Below are positions 1-7,852 of a DNA stretch of 64,000 nucleotides, one piece after another. Source of the DNA: CAWHXG01 sp963833235 (GTDB lineage Bacteria; Pseudomonadota; Alphaproteobacteria; Rhodobacterales; Rhodobacteraceae); contig CAWHXG010000004.1 in the NCBI GenBank assembly GCA_963833235.1, positions 248,001 to 312,000 of the forward strand. Reading direction: 5' to 3'. Within the stretch, counting starts at the first letter, position 1, and each line of letters begins with the position of its first letter. The position numbers and the translations under genes are program-made. The notes beneath the pieces are model-generated. The model was not told the origin of the DNA. It saw nothing but the letters and a program-made list of their open reading frames with translations, and made no database searches.

Positions 1-344
1 TGCGCCAGCCCTGCCCCGATCCCGGCCACCACATAGAAGGCGAGGTAGCGCAGATGACCCAGCTGATCCTCAAGATTGTCGCCGAAGATGTGCAGGAACA
101 GCATGTTGCCACCCAGGTGCAGCCAGCCGCCATGCAGGAACATGGAGGTGACGAGGGTCGGCAGGGCGTGCCCTTCCGTGATGAAGGCCGGGACGATGGC
201 CCAGGTGTAGAAGAATTCCTGCAGCGCGCGCGGATCGGACGAGAGCGGCCAGTAGGCGAGGAACACCAGAATGTTGGCGGCAATCAGGGCATAGTTCACG
301 AAGGGCGTGCGGGCGGTGGGATTGTGATCGCGGAGCGGGAACAT
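1..344 (-). CDS. Rhomboid family intramembrane serine protease, 5' part only
   Basis: This is the N-terminal 114 codons of a membrane protease; the rest lies beyond the window. The protein starts MFPLRDHNP and has a first hydrophobic segment (about residues 17-34), then the rhomboid signature FLHGGWLHLGGNMLFLHIFG (HxxxN oxyanion region), followed by a loop and the next membrane helix. The catalytic Ser/His would lie in the missing part. The start is the ATG at 342-344; an in-frame TTG 36 bases upstream is an alternative. The family cleaves membrane protein substrates within the bilayer; the substrate here is unknown. Confidence 0.85.
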   Translation of the reverse strand, partial: MFPLRDHNPTARTPFVNYALIAANILVFLAYWPLSSDPRALQEFFYTWAIVPAFITEGHALPTLVTSMFLHGGWLHLGGNMLFLHIFGDNLEDQLGHLRYLAFYVVAGIGAGLA

Positions 345-445
345 GCGCGCATAGGTGTGGCGGCGAGGGGCGCTGGTCAAGGTGCCGCCTTGCGGCTGGA
401 TTAACGGTCGCGCCGGATGCCGGCCCGTGGCATGAAGGCGTCCAT

Positions 446-768
446 GCGGACGTGGCGAAATCGGTAGACGCAGCAGACTTTGTTTGGAGTGCCCGGGGGG
501 AAACGCCCGGTGCAGAACCGCTCAAATTCGGGGAACGCTCTGGGGCCTGCGATGTCGGGTGCCCGTGCCGATCCCGAGCCAAGCCCCGAAGCTTCGGGGA
601 AGGTGTAGAGACTAGACGGGCGGCGCCTAAAGCCGGAAGGCCAGGGCGAAGGGATAGTCCAGACCACGAACGCGGCGGGCCCAGCACCCGTGGCGGCGGC
701 GAAAGCCGAAGTGGTACGAAAATCTGTTTCCTTCGGGAGTGCGGGTTCAAGTCCCGCCGTCCGCACCA
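446..768 (+). tRNA. tRNA-Leu(UAA), interrupted by a group I intron
   Basis: The exons are 446-480 and 719-768. Joined, they fold as a class II tRNA. The acceptor GCGGACG pairs with CGTCCGC, the anticodon stem GCAGA pairs with TCTGT, and the loop C-T-T-A-A-A-A gives anticodon UAA. There is a long variable arm, a T arm with GGTTCAAGTCC, and an encoded CCA at 766-768. The break falls between U34 and A35, the classical position for tRNA-Leu(UAA) group I introns of cyanobacteria and plastids. Standard tRNA finders with short intron limits may miss or truncate this gene. Confidence 0.9.
481..718 (+). other. Group I self-splicing intron (IC3-like) inside tRNA-Leu
   Basis: This is a 238-nt insertion with the hallmarks of a group I intron. 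The 5' exon ends in U (480) and the intron ends in G (718). P1 can form between exon ACTT (477-480) and GAGT (487-490), placing a U-G wobble at the splice site. A hairpin with a GAAA loop follows (P2-like, about 491-513). The R-type element GTAGAGACTAGACGG (605-619) and S-type element GGGATAGTCC (651-660) can pair as P7 (GACTA 610-614 with TAGTC 655-659). A perfect CCCCGAAGCTTCGGGG hairpin precedes them. There is no homing-endonuclease ORF. Subgroup IC3 is inferred from insertion site and motifs. Confidence 0.88.
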
Positions 769-903
769 GCCTGGCCCGGCGTCGGGGGGGTGGTGCTCGC
801 CCCCACCCCGGTGGGGCGCGTGGCCTGTGCCCGGTGGAGCCGGTGCTTGGGGCATCTTCTGGCGATCTCATGTGGCCGCCGGCCCCGCCCGTGACGCGCG
901 CGG

Positions 904-1920
904 CTAGGGCAGCGTGCCTGCGGCGATGGCGCGGGAGATCTTCACGTAGGCGCTTGGCACCTCGATCCCGCCACGGCGCGCCGCGGCGATGGCCGCGGCG
1001 CGGCGGGCGCCGGGCAACCGGGCGCCCTCCAGCCCCTCGACGAGCGCCGCCAGCCCATCGAGCCGGGCGGCGAAGCGGCCATCGGCATCGGGCGGGCGGA
1101 TCGCCAGCAGAAACTGGCCGGTGCCCGGCGGCGGCCCGTCGGCGGAGAAGAACGAGGACGCCTCGGTGCTGAGCGACGCGCCGGTGAGGACGGCCGAAAG
1201 GACCTCGACCATCAGCGCGAGCGACGTGCCCTTCGCCTGGCCGATGGGAACCATTGATCCGGCGAGCGCGGCTTCGGGATCGGTCGTGGGGGTGCCCTCG
1301 CGGTCCAGCGCCCAGCCCTCCGTCAGGGTCGCGCCGGTCTTGTGGGCATGCATGACCTTGCCGCGCGCCACCCGGCTGAGGCTGAGATCGATCACCAGCG
1401 GATCGCCCGTGCCGCGCGGTGCCGCGAAGGCGATGGGATTGGTGCCGTAGACCGGCTGCCGCGCGCCCCAGGGCGCGATGGAGGCCGGCGCGTTGGCCAT
1501 CATCAGGCCGATCAGCCCGGCATGCGCCAGCTTCTCCACCTGCACCGACAGCGCGCCGCAATGATGCGAGCGGGAGACGGCCATGGTCGCGGTGCCGTGG
1601 GCACGGGCGGTCTCGATCCCGGCCTCGATGGCGCAGTCGAGCGCGGGGTAGGCGAAGCCGTGGCCGGCATCGACGCAGATCGTGGTCGTGGCCGGGCGGG
1701 TCAGGACCACCTGCGCCGCAGCAGCGATCTTGCCCGAACGGACCTGCCGCACGTAATCCTCGACGCGGGAGAACCCGTGGCCCATCTGGCCTTCGGCTTC
1801 GGCGGCCACGAGCGCGCGAGCCACCGAGGCGGCGGCGGGCCGGGGCACGCCTTCGGCGAGAAGGGCGGCGAGGATCAGCGCGTCCGCCTCGGTCAGGGTC
1901 AGGCGGACGGTGCTTGCCAT
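904..1920 (-). CDS. Ldh family oxidoreductase (malate/L-lactate dehydrogenase type 2)
   Basis: A 338-aa protein of the YlbC/malate-ureidoglycolate-L-sulfolactate dehydrogenase superfamily, NAD(P)-dependent 2-hydroxyacid oxidoreductases unrelated to classical LDH. The family pattern is clear: an N-terminal helical part with GHGFSRVEDYVRQV, then SRSHHCGALS around the conserved histidine (about residues 118-127), NPIAFAAPRG, and a C-terminal GQFLLAIRP. The start is the ATG at 1918-1920, which gives the usual family N-terminus. It stands alone between two tRNA genes, so the substrate cannot be assigned; malate, lactate, ureidoglycolate and proline-type substrates all occur in the family. Confidence 0.85.
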   Translation of the reverse strand: MASTVRLTLTEADALILAALLAEGVPRPAAASVARALVAAEAEGQMGHGFSRVEDYVRQVRSGKIAAAAQVVLTRPATTTICVDAGHGFAYPALDCAIEAGIETARAHGTATMAVSRSHHCGALSVQVEKLAHAGLIGLMMANAPASIAPWGARQPVYGTNPIAFAAPRGTGDPLVIDLSLSRVARGKVMHAHKTGATLTEGWALDREGTPTTDPEAALAGSMVPIGQAKGTSLALMVEVLSAVLTGASLSTEASSFFSADGPPPGTGQFLLAIRPPDADGRFAARLDGLAALVEGLEGARLPGARRAAAIAAARRGGIEVPSAYVKISRAIAAGTLP

Positions 1921-2033
1921 GGCGGGGGGCCTTCCGGTGTACGTGGCGGCATCATCTGCCGCCCCCGGGATGTCGGGCGCGTCCCGGAGGCGGATGCCGC
2001 TCGGGGGCCTGAGGCGCTCGCTTCGGGGGGTGG

Positions 2034-2117
2034 TGGTGGGCGACCCTGGAATCGAACCAGGCGTGGGTCTCCCCGGCGGAGTTACAGTCCGCTGCCGCAC
2101 CTTGCAGCACGTCGCCC
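2034..2117 (-). tRNA. tRNA-Tyr(GUA), with an unusual D arm
   Basis: 84 nt including an encoded CCA. The acceptor GGGCGAC pairs with GTCGCCC, the anticodon stem GCGGA with TCCGC, the loop CTGTAAC gives anticodon GUA, and the T arm is CCTGG-TTCGATT-CCAGG. A 14-nt variable arm makes it class II, as expected for bacterial tRNA-Tyr. Position 8 is G rather than the near-universal U. The D arm can form a 6-bp stem TGCTGC/GCGGCA with a 5-nt loop AAGGT instead of a normal 3-bp stem. It could be an unusual but functional tRNA-Tyr or a tRNA-like gene. It lies just upstream of divergent rlmB. Confidence 0.75.
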
Positions 2118-2241
2118 GACGCGGAGGTGGGGATAGCCGTGGCCCCCTGAGGCGTCAATGGGGAATTCCCCGCCATGGCGCACGGTTGCCATCCCGCCCG
2201 CGGGGGCGCATCACGGCGCGCGACGGGGCAGGGGGCCAGGC

Positions 2242-3042
2242 ATGGCGCAGAAACCGAAATGGGTGATCGAGAAGGAGCAGGGGCGCCGGGCCGCCGCCGC
2301 CGAGACCCTGTGGCTTTTCGGCCTGCACGCGGTGCGCGACGCGCTGGCGAACCCCGCCCGCGACCGCCGCCGCCTGATCGTGACGCGCAACGCCGCCGAC
2401 AGGCTGGCCGAGGCCATCGCCGCATCGGGGATGGCGCCCGAGATCGCCGATCCGCGCCGCTTCCCGGCGCCGATCGATCCAGGCTCGGTGCATCAGGGCG
2501 CGGCGCTCGAGGTGCGGCCGCTGGACTGGGGCGGGGTCGAGGAGCGGTGCGCGATGCCCGCGCCTGGCGAGGCTGCGGGTGCGGCGCCGCTCGTTGTGCT
2601 GCTGGACCGGGTGACGGACCCGCACAACGTGGGCGCGATCCTGCGGTCGGCCGAGGTGTTCGGCGCCCGGGCGGTGATCGCGCCTGCGCGCCATGCCGCG
2701 CCAGAGACCGGGGCGCTGGCCAAGACGGCATCCGGTGCGCTGGAGCGGCAGCCCTACCTGCGGGTGCAGAACCTTGCGCGGGCGATGGAGGAGCTGCAGG
2801 GCATGGGGTTCGCCCTGATCGGGCTGGACGGCGCCGCCGAGATGCCGCTGGCGCAGGCGACCGGTGCGCTTTCCGGCCGGGCGGTGGGCCTTGTGCTGGG
2901 CGCCGAGGGGCCGGGGCTGCGCGAGGGCACGCGGGCGGCCTGCGACAGCCTTGCGCACATCCCCTCGCGGGGCGATTTCGGCTCGCTGAACGTGTCGAAC
3001 GCGGCGGCCGTTGCCTTGTATGAAGCCGTACGGTCCGTCTGA
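2242..3042 (+). CDS. rlmB: 23S rRNA (guanosine-2251-2'-O)-methyltransferase, TrmH/SpoU family
   Basis: A 266-aa SpoU-type (SPOUT knot) RNA 2'-O-ribose methyltransferase. The N-terminal substrate-binding domain begins LFGLHAVRDAL. The catalytic knot carries the three SpoU motifs: LDRVTDPHNVGAILRSAEVF (about residues 118-137), GLVLGAEGPGLR, and IPSRGDFGSLNVSNAAAVAL near the C-terminus. The family modifies a G in the ribosomal P loop; the exact target is inferred from the family. The start is the ATG at 2242, behind an AGGGGG ribosome-binding site, giving the usual length. A strong terminator follows. Confidence 0.88.
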   Translation: MAQKPKWVIEKEQGRRAAAAETLWLFGLHAVRDALANPARDRRRLIVTRNAADRLAEAIAASGMAPEIADPRRFPAPIDPGSVHQGAALEVRPLDWGGVEERCAMPAPGEAAGAAPLVVLLDRVTDPHNVGAILRSAEVFGARAVIAPARHAAPETGALAKTASGALERQPYLRVQNLARAMEELQGMGFALIGLDGAAEMPLAQATGALSGRAVGLVLGAEGPGLREGTRAACDSLAHIPSRGDFGSLNVSNAAAVALYEAVRSV

Positions 3043-3163
3043 TACGCTGCGAGAGTTCACAAGTGGTTGAATGGCGGTGACGCTTCTGGCGCGCTGGCCT
3101 ATTTGCCCTGGCAGGCGCATGATGGAACTTCTGCGCCTACGACTGTCCCTCGTTCCAGAACTG

Positions 3164-3195
3164 GCGCCCGGCGACTTTCGTCCGGGCGCTTTTTT
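3164..3195 (+). terminator. Rho-independent terminator after rlmB
   Basis: An 8-bp GC stem, GCGCCCGG (3164-3171) with CCGGGCGC (3182-3189), a 10-nt loop and six T (3190-3195). It ends transcription from rlmB, or from a short RNA starting in the 120-bp stretch between the rlmB stop and this hairpin. Confidence 0.85.
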
Positions 3196-3258
3196 GCGGG
3201 CGGCGGGGCAGCTCGTTGGAGTCTTGCCCGTTCGGGCGGCCCGTGAGAGGCAGGGCCG

Positions 3259-3729
3259 ATGACAGACCACGTCACATTGCGCCGCATCCTTACCTCCACG
3301 AAGGCCATCGCCGTGGTGGGGCTTTCGGCCAACCCGATCCGGCCGAGCCATTACGTGGGCCTCTATCTGGCGCGCCGGGGGTATCGGGTGATCGGCGTCA
3401 ATCCCGCCATCGCCGGGCAGACGATCTTCGGCGAGACGGCGGTGGCCCGGCTGGCGGACATCCCGGCTGGCACGGGCATCGACATGGTCGATATCTTCCG
3501 CCGATCCGAGGAGGTGCCGGCCATCGTCGAGGAGGCGCTGGCGGCGTTGCCCGATCTGCGGACGATCTGGATGCAGATCGGGGTTCGGCACGAGGCGGCG
3601 GCGGCGCGGGCGCGAGAGGCGGGGCTGGACGTGGTGCAGGACCTTTGCCCGAAGATGGAGCATCAGCGGCTTTGGGGCGATCTGCGCAAGGCCGGGATCG
3701 CTACCGGGATCGTCTCTTCCCGGCTCTAG
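3259..3729 (+). CDS. CoA-binding protein (CoA_binding_2 family)
   Basis: A 156-aa stand-alone Rossmann-fold protein. It opens with a nucleotide-binding strand-loop, AVVGLSANPIRPSHYVG (about residues 16-32), followed by GYRVIGVNPAIAGQ, DMVDIFRRSEEVP and a C-terminal LDVVQDLCPKMEH, all typical of the YccU-like CoA-binding family. These proteins resemble the CoA-binding domain of succinyl-CoA synthetase, but their cellular role is not established. The ATG at 3259 is preceded by GAGAGGCAGGGCCG. No neighbour suggests a pathway. Confidence 0.8.
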   Translation: MTDHVTLRRILTSTKAIAVVGLSANPIRPSHYVGLYLARRGYRVIGVNPAIAGQTIFGETAVARLADIPAGTGIDMVDIFRRSEEVPAIVEEALAALPDLRTIWMQIGVRHEAAAARAREAGLDVVQDLCPKMEHQRLWGDLRKAGIATGIVSSRL

Positions 3730-3742
3730 CCGCTGCCGGCCT

Positions 3743-4060
3743 TCAGGCGGGCGGACGCGCGGCCTTCTCGGCGATGCCGGAGCGGCCCTGCCGGCGCTCC
3801 AGTTCCCGCAGGACGTCGGCAAGCGGTATCTCGCGGGCGGCCAGCAGAACGAGGAGGTGATAGAGGACGTCGGCGGCCTCGGCGGTCAGTGCGGCGCGGT
3901 CCTGCGCGACGGCGGCGATGACGGCCTCGATCGCCTCCTCCCCGAACTTCTCGGCGCATTTCGCCGGGCCCTTCGCCAGCAGCTGGGCCGTCCACGAGGC
4001 GTCCGGGTCGCCGGTCTGACGCGCGGCGATGGTTGCCTCGAGATCCTCCAGCACGCTCAT
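3743..4060 (-). CDS. hisE: Phosphoribosyl-ATP pyrophosphatase
   Basis: A 105-aa MazG-fold enzyme of histidine synthesis, converting phosphoribosyl-ATP to phosphoribosyl-AMP and pyrophosphate. Visible family motifs are LEATIAAR, the metal-binding KFGEEAIEAVIAA (about residues 40-52) and AADVLYHLLVLLAAR with its acidic ligand. The start ATG overlaps the hisF stop codon (ATGA at 4057-4060 on the minus strand), so translation is probably coupled to hisF. It is last in the minus-strand his cluster. HisI, the next enzyme, is not in the window. Confidence 0.93.
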   Translation of the reverse strand: MSVLEDLEATIAARQTGDPDASWTAQLLAKGPAKCAEKFGEEAIEAVIAAVAQDRAALTAEAADVLYHLLVLLAAREIPLADVLRELERRQGRSGIAEKAARPPA

Positions 4061-4824
4061 GCCGGGCGCACGGGGATGCCCGCGGCGGCCATGTGGGCCT
4101 TCGCCGCGCCGATGGTGTGGGTGCCGAAATGGAAGATCGAGGCGGCGAGCACCGCGCTGGCGCCGCCCTTCCGCACGCCGTCGACCAGATGGTCGAGCGT
4201 GCCGACCCCGCCAGAGGCGATCACCGGCACCGGCACCGCGTCCGCCACCGCGCGGGTCAGGGCCAGATCGAAGCCGGCGCGGGTGCCGTCGCGGTCCATC
4301 GAGGTCAGGAGGATCTCGCCGGCGCCGCGCGCGGCCATTCCCACGGCGAAGTCGATCGCGTCGAGCCCGGTGGCACGGCGGCCGCCATGGGTGTGCACCT
4401 CCCAGCGGCCAGGCGCGCCCGTAACGGCGCGGGCGTCGATGGCGACCACGATGCACTGGCTGCCGAACCGGTCGGCGGCGGCGGCGATGACGTCGGGGTC
4501 CGCGACGGCGGCGGAATTGAAGCTGACCTTGTCGGCCCCGGCCAGCAGCAGGCGATGCACGTCTTCGGGGGTGCGCACCCCGCCGCCGATGGTCAGCGGC
4601 ATGAAGCACTGCTCCGCGGTGCGGGTGGCCAGATCGTAGAGCGTCCCGCGGTTCTCGTGGGTGGCGTTAATGTCGAGAAAGCAGAGCTCGTCGGCGCCGG
4701 CGGAGTCATAGGCGCGGGCCGCCTCGACCGGATCGCCGGCGTCAACGAGATCCACGAAGTTGACGCCCTTGACGACGCGGCCGTCGGCCACGTCAAGGCA
4801 GGGGATGATGCGGGTCTTTAGCAC
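4057..4824 (-). CDS. hisF: Imidazole glycerol phosphate synthase cyclase subunit
   Basis: A 255-aa (beta/alpha)8 barrel that joins ammonia from HisH to PRFAR, giving imidazole glycerol phosphate and AICAR. The N-terminus LKTRIIPCLDV supplies the first catalytic Asp, and FLDINATHE, LTIGGGVRTPEDV, SMDRDGTRAGFD (second catalytic Asp) and VIASGGVG follow in order. The start is a GTG at 4822-4824, chosen because it lies directly before the conserved LKTRII. It is coupled to hisE by an ATGA overlap. A plus-strand DUF302 gene separates it from hisA. Confidence 0.93.
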   Translation of the reverse strand: MLKTRIIPCLDVADGRVVKGVNFVDLVDAGDPVEAARAYDSAGADELCFLDINATHENRGTLYDLATRTAEQCFMPLTIGGGVRTPEDVHRLLLAGADKVSFNSAAVADPDVIAAAADRFGSQCIVVAIDARAVTGAPGRWEVHTHGGRRATGLDAIDFAVGMAARGAGEILLTSMDRDGTRAGFDLALTRAVADAVPVPVIASGGVGTLDHLVDGVRKGGASAVLAASIFHFGTHTIGAAKAHMAAAGIPVRPA

Positions 4825-5020
4825 GTGGGGCACATCCGGGGGGGCAGGGCGAGGGGCGGGTTTCCGCCCGTCTAGGGCATCGGCCGGGGCTGCGCCAGCC
4901 TTGGCGGCGGAACCCGTGGCTTGACCGCCGGGTTGCCCCGGTGTTCCCTGCGCGCGGCGCCCCTGACCGGTTTCGGGCGGCCATCGGCGCCGCGGCGCAC
5001 CCCATTCAAGGAGATCCCCG

Positions 5021-5467
5021 ATGCGTCTTGCCCCGCTGCTTCTGGCCGCCTTCGTCGCGACGCCGGCCCTGTCCGAGATCGTGACCGTGCCGGCCACCGC
5101 CTCCGTTCCGAAGGTGATGGACGCCCTCGTGGCGGCGGTGGAAGGCGCCGGCGCAACCGTCTTCGCGCGGGTCGACCACGGCGCCGGCGCCGAGGAGGTC
5201 GGCACGCCGATCGGGGCCTCGCAACTGCTGATCTTCGGCAACCCCGAGATGGGCACCCCGGCGATGATGGCCGACGCCCAGGCGGGCCTCTATCTGCCGC
5301 TGAAAGTGCTGGTCTACGAGGATGGCGACGAGGGCACGCTGCTGGCCTACGAGGCGCCGGCCGATACGTTCGAGGGGCTCGGGGTGGACGAGGAGGCCGA
5401 GTTCCTTCGCGCCATGGACGGTGCCCTGCAGCGCCTGACGAACAAGGCCGCCATCACGATGGAATGA
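5021..5467 (+). CDS. DUF302 domain-containing secreted protein
   Basis: A 148-aa protein with a signal peptide (MRLAPLLLAAFVATPALS, cleavage near residues 18-19) and a DUF302 domain. The domain is recognised by the repeating pattern VPKVMDALVAAVEGAGATVFARVDH and LLIFGNPEMGTPAM, followed by LPLKVLVYEDGD. It is therefore probably periplasmic. A good ribosome-binding site (AAGGAGATCCCCG) precedes the ATG. It interrupts the histidine cluster on the opposite strand. Function is unknown; some family members bind small ligands, but nothing here points to one. Confidence 0.83.
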   Translation: MRLAPLLLAAFVATPALSEIVTVPATASVPKVMDALVAAVEGAGATVFARVDHGAGAEEVGTPIGASQLLIFGNPEMGTPAMMADAQAGLYLPLKVLVYEDGDEGTLLAYEAPADTFEGLGVDEEAEFLRAMDGALQRLTNKAAITME

Positions 5468-5498
5468 GGCGCGGGCCGGGCCTTGGGTGGTGCGGCCC

Positions 5499-6239
5499 TC
5501 ACCCCGCCGCCATGGCCTCTCCCGAAAGAACGCGGAGCGCCTCGGCCACGCCGAACGACCTGTCGTAAAGGGCGCGGCCCGCGATCACTCCGTTGAGGGG
5601 CGCCCGGCAATCCCGCAGGGCGGCCAGATCGGCGAGGCTGCCGACGCCCCCCGACGCGATCACCGGCACCATGACGTCGCGCGCGAGCGCCGCCGTGGCC
5701 GCGAGGTTCGGCCCGCGCTTGGCGCCATCGCGTTCGATGTCGGTGTAGATGATCGCCGAGATCCCGGCCTCCTCGAAGCGGCGGGCCAGATCGGAGACCA
5801 GCATGTGGGTCTCTTCGGCCCAGCCGTGGGTCGCGATCCGGCCGTTGCGCGCATCCAGCCCCACGGCGATCTTGCCGGGAAAGGCGGCGGCGGCCTCGTC
5901 GACCAGTTCCGGGGTCTCGGCGGCGGCGGTGCCGAGGATGATCCGGGCGACGCCTGCCTTCACCCAAGCTTCTATCCGATCCATGTCGCGAATGCCGCCG
6001 CCAAGCTGCACCGGCACGTCGACCGCCGAAAGGATGGCCTCGACGGCTGCCGCGTTGACCGGCGCACCCTCGAAGGCGCCATCGAGATCGACGATGTGGA
6101 GCCATTCGCAACCGGCTTTGGCGAAGGCGGTCGCCTGCCCGGCGGGATCCTCGTTGTAGACGCGGGCTGACTCCATCTCGCCGTGCAGAAGCCGCACGCA
6201 GGCGCCGTCCTTCAAGTCGATGGCGGGGTAGAGGATCAT
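5499..6239 (-). CDS. hisA: ProFAR isomerase
   Basis: A 246-aa half-barrel-duplicated TIM barrel that isomerises ProFAR to PRFAR, the substrate of HisFH. Motifs seen are LYPAIDLKDGACVRLL with the catalytic Asp (residue 8), LHIVDLDGAF, VQLGGGIRDM, YTDIERDGAKRGPN with the second Asp, and VIASGGVGSL. The start is the ATG at 6237-6239. An 83-bp gap separates it from hisH upstream in the same direction. Confidence 0.94.
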   Translation of the reverse strand: MILYPAIDLKDGACVRLLHGEMESARVYNEDPAGQATAFAKAGCEWLHIVDLDGAFEGAPVNAAAVEAILSAVDVPVQLGGGIRDMDRIEAWVKAGVARIILGTAAAETPELVDEAAAAFPGKIAVGLDARNGRIATHGWAEETHMLVSDLARRFEEAGISAIIYTDIERDGAKRGPNLAATAALARDVMVPVIASGGVGSLADLAALRDCRAPLNGVIAGRALYDRSFGVAEALRVLSGEAMAAG

Positions 6240-6322
6240 CGGATCGGCCTTCGTTGTGGCGGGCGCCTTGCCGGGCCAAACGGCCTGGCGCGGCGGCGGT
6301 TCCGCGTTCTGCAGCGCGGCGG

Positions 6323-6967
6323 TCAGGGCGACCAGGCGAGGAAGTTGGCGATCATCCGCAGACCCGCGGCCTGGCTCTTCTCGGGGTGGAATTGCAGGCC
6401 GATCGTGGTGTCGCGCGCGACGATGGCGGTCACCTCGCCGCCGTGGTCCACATGCGCGATCCGCGTGGAGGCGGCTGCCGGCAGGAAGTGGTAGGAATGC
6501 ACGAAATAGGCATGCTCGCCGGTGTCGATCCCGCCGAGCACCGGATGCGCGGCGTCGACCACCAAATCGTTCCAGCCCATGTGGGGCACCTTCAGCGCCG
6601 GGTTGCCGGGTTCGATCCGGACCACGGTGCCGGCGATCCAGTCGAGGCCGGGGGTCCGGCCATGCTCCCGCCCTTCGGTCGCCATGAGCTGCATGCCGAC
6701 GCAGATGCCGAGGAAGGGCCGGCCGCGCCGGGTCACGGCCTCCTCCATCGCCTCGAGCAGCCCCGGCTCCCCAGTCAGGCCATAGCGGCAGGCCGCGAAC
6801 GCGCCGTCGCCGGGCAGGACGATGCGGTCGGCCCTCGCGGCGTCTTCGGGCCGCGCGCTTACCAGCACCTCGCCGCCGCCTGCCTCCGCGGCCATCCGCT
6901 GGAACGCCTTTTCCGCCGAGTGCAGATTTCCCGTGCGGCAATCGACCAGAACCGTCAGGCCGCTCAC
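6323..6967 (-). CDS. hisH: Imidazole glycerol phosphate synthase glutamine amidotransferase subunit
   Basis: A 214-aa class-I glutamine amidotransferase that supplies ammonia to HisF. The nucleophile elbow GICVGMQLM supplies the catalytic Cys (about residue 86). The closing motif LQFHPEKSQ provides the His-Glu dyad, and VPHMGWN is the HisH-specific loop. The start is a GTG at 6965-6967 whose first bases overlap the hisB stop (GTGA), so it is translationally coupled to hisB. Confidence 0.93.
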   Translation of the reverse strand: MSGLTVLVDCRTGNLHSAEKAFQRMAAEAGGGEVLVSARPEDAARADRIVLPGDGAFAACRYGLTGEPGLLEAMEEAVTRRGRPFLGICVGMQLMATEGREHGRTPGLDWIAGTVVRIEPGNPALKVPHMGWNDLVVDAAHPVLGGIDTGEHAYFVHSYHFLPAAASTRIAHVDHGGEVTAIVARDTTIGLQFHPEKSQAAGLRMIANFLAWSP

Positions 6968-7551
6968 AGGACCCCCTTGGTGGAGGGCACGGCGTCGCCC
7001 GCGCGCGGATCGGGCTCCAGCGCCTCGCGGAGCGCGCGGGCCACGGCCTTGAAGGCGGCCTCGGCGATGTGATGGCTGTTGAACCCGGCCAGCGCGGTGA
7101 CGTGGAGGGTCATGCCGGAATGGGTGGTGAGCGCCTGGAAGAACTCGCGCACCAGCTCCGCATCGAAGCTGCCGATCTTCGCCGCCGGCAGGGTCATGTC
7201 CCAGACCAGATAGGGGCGGCCGGAAAGATCGAGCGCCGCGCGCACGAGCGCATCGTCCATGGGCAGCAGGCACGACCCGTAGCGCCGGATGCCACGCTTG
7301 TCGCCCCAGGCCTGCGCCAACGCCTGACCGATGGCGATGCCGGTATCCTCGACGGTATGGTGATCGTCGACATGCCGGTCGCCCTCGGCGGAAACCGTCA
7401 GATCGATCAGCGCGTGGCGGGCCAGCTGATCGAGCATATGGTCGAAGAAGCCCACGCCGGTGGCGTTCCGCCCCCGGCCCGTTCCGTCGAGATCGAGGGT
7501 CACCTCGATGCGGGTCTCGGCCGTGTGGCGGCGCAGCTTGCTCTGGCGCAT
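6964..7551 (-). CDS. hisB: Imidazoleglycerol-phosphate dehydratase
   Basis: A 195-aa monofunctional IGP dehydratase, without the phosphatase domain fused in enterobacteria. It has the paired metal-binding histidine motifs FFDHMLDQLARH and VDDHHTVEDTGIAIG in the first half, and THSGMTLH and SHHIAEAAFKAVARAL in the second, as expected for the duplicated Mn-binding fold. The start is the ATG at 7549-7551. It is first in the minus-strand hisB-hisH-hisA run. Confidence 0.95.
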   Translation of the reverse strand: MRQSKLRRHTAETRIEVTLDLDGTGRGRNATGVGFFDHMLDQLARHALIDLTVSAEGDRHVDDHHTVEDTGIAIGQALAQAWGDKRGIRRYGSCLLPMDDALVRAALDLSGRPYLVWDMTLPAAKIGSFDAELVREFFQALTTHSGMTLHVTALAGFNSHHIAEAAFKAVARALREALEPDPRAGDAVPSTKGVL

Positions 7552-7661
7552 GGTGTGGTCTCCTGCCGTCGCCCGCCGGGGCAGGGCGCGGCCGGTATAG
7601 GCCGCAGTCGGGCGGGGCCGAAAGGCCCGAGCCGGCGGCCGGTACTGGGGGTGGACCCAAC

Positions 7662-7736
7662 TGGAGCGGGCGATGAGATTCGAACTCACGACCCTAACCT
7701 TGGCAAGGTTATGCTCTACCCCTGAGCTACGCCCGC
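7662..7736 (-). tRNA. tRNA-Gly(GCC)
   Basis: 75 nt with encoded CCA. The acceptor GCGGGCG pairs with CGCCCGC, the D arm is GTAGCTCAGGGGTAGAGC, the anticodon loop TTGCCAA gives GCC, and the T loop is GTTCGAATC. It lies between hisB and pyc on the same strand and is a canonical tRNA. Confidence 0.97.
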
Positions 7737-7852
7737 TTCCTTTGGGTGCGCGGGGAATAGCGGTCGGGGCGCAGGCCCGCAAGCGGAAAATCCCGGCATC
7801 CACCGGTTGCCAAGGCATCCCGCGGCGGGGCACCGCGCCTGGCCCGCCCGCA

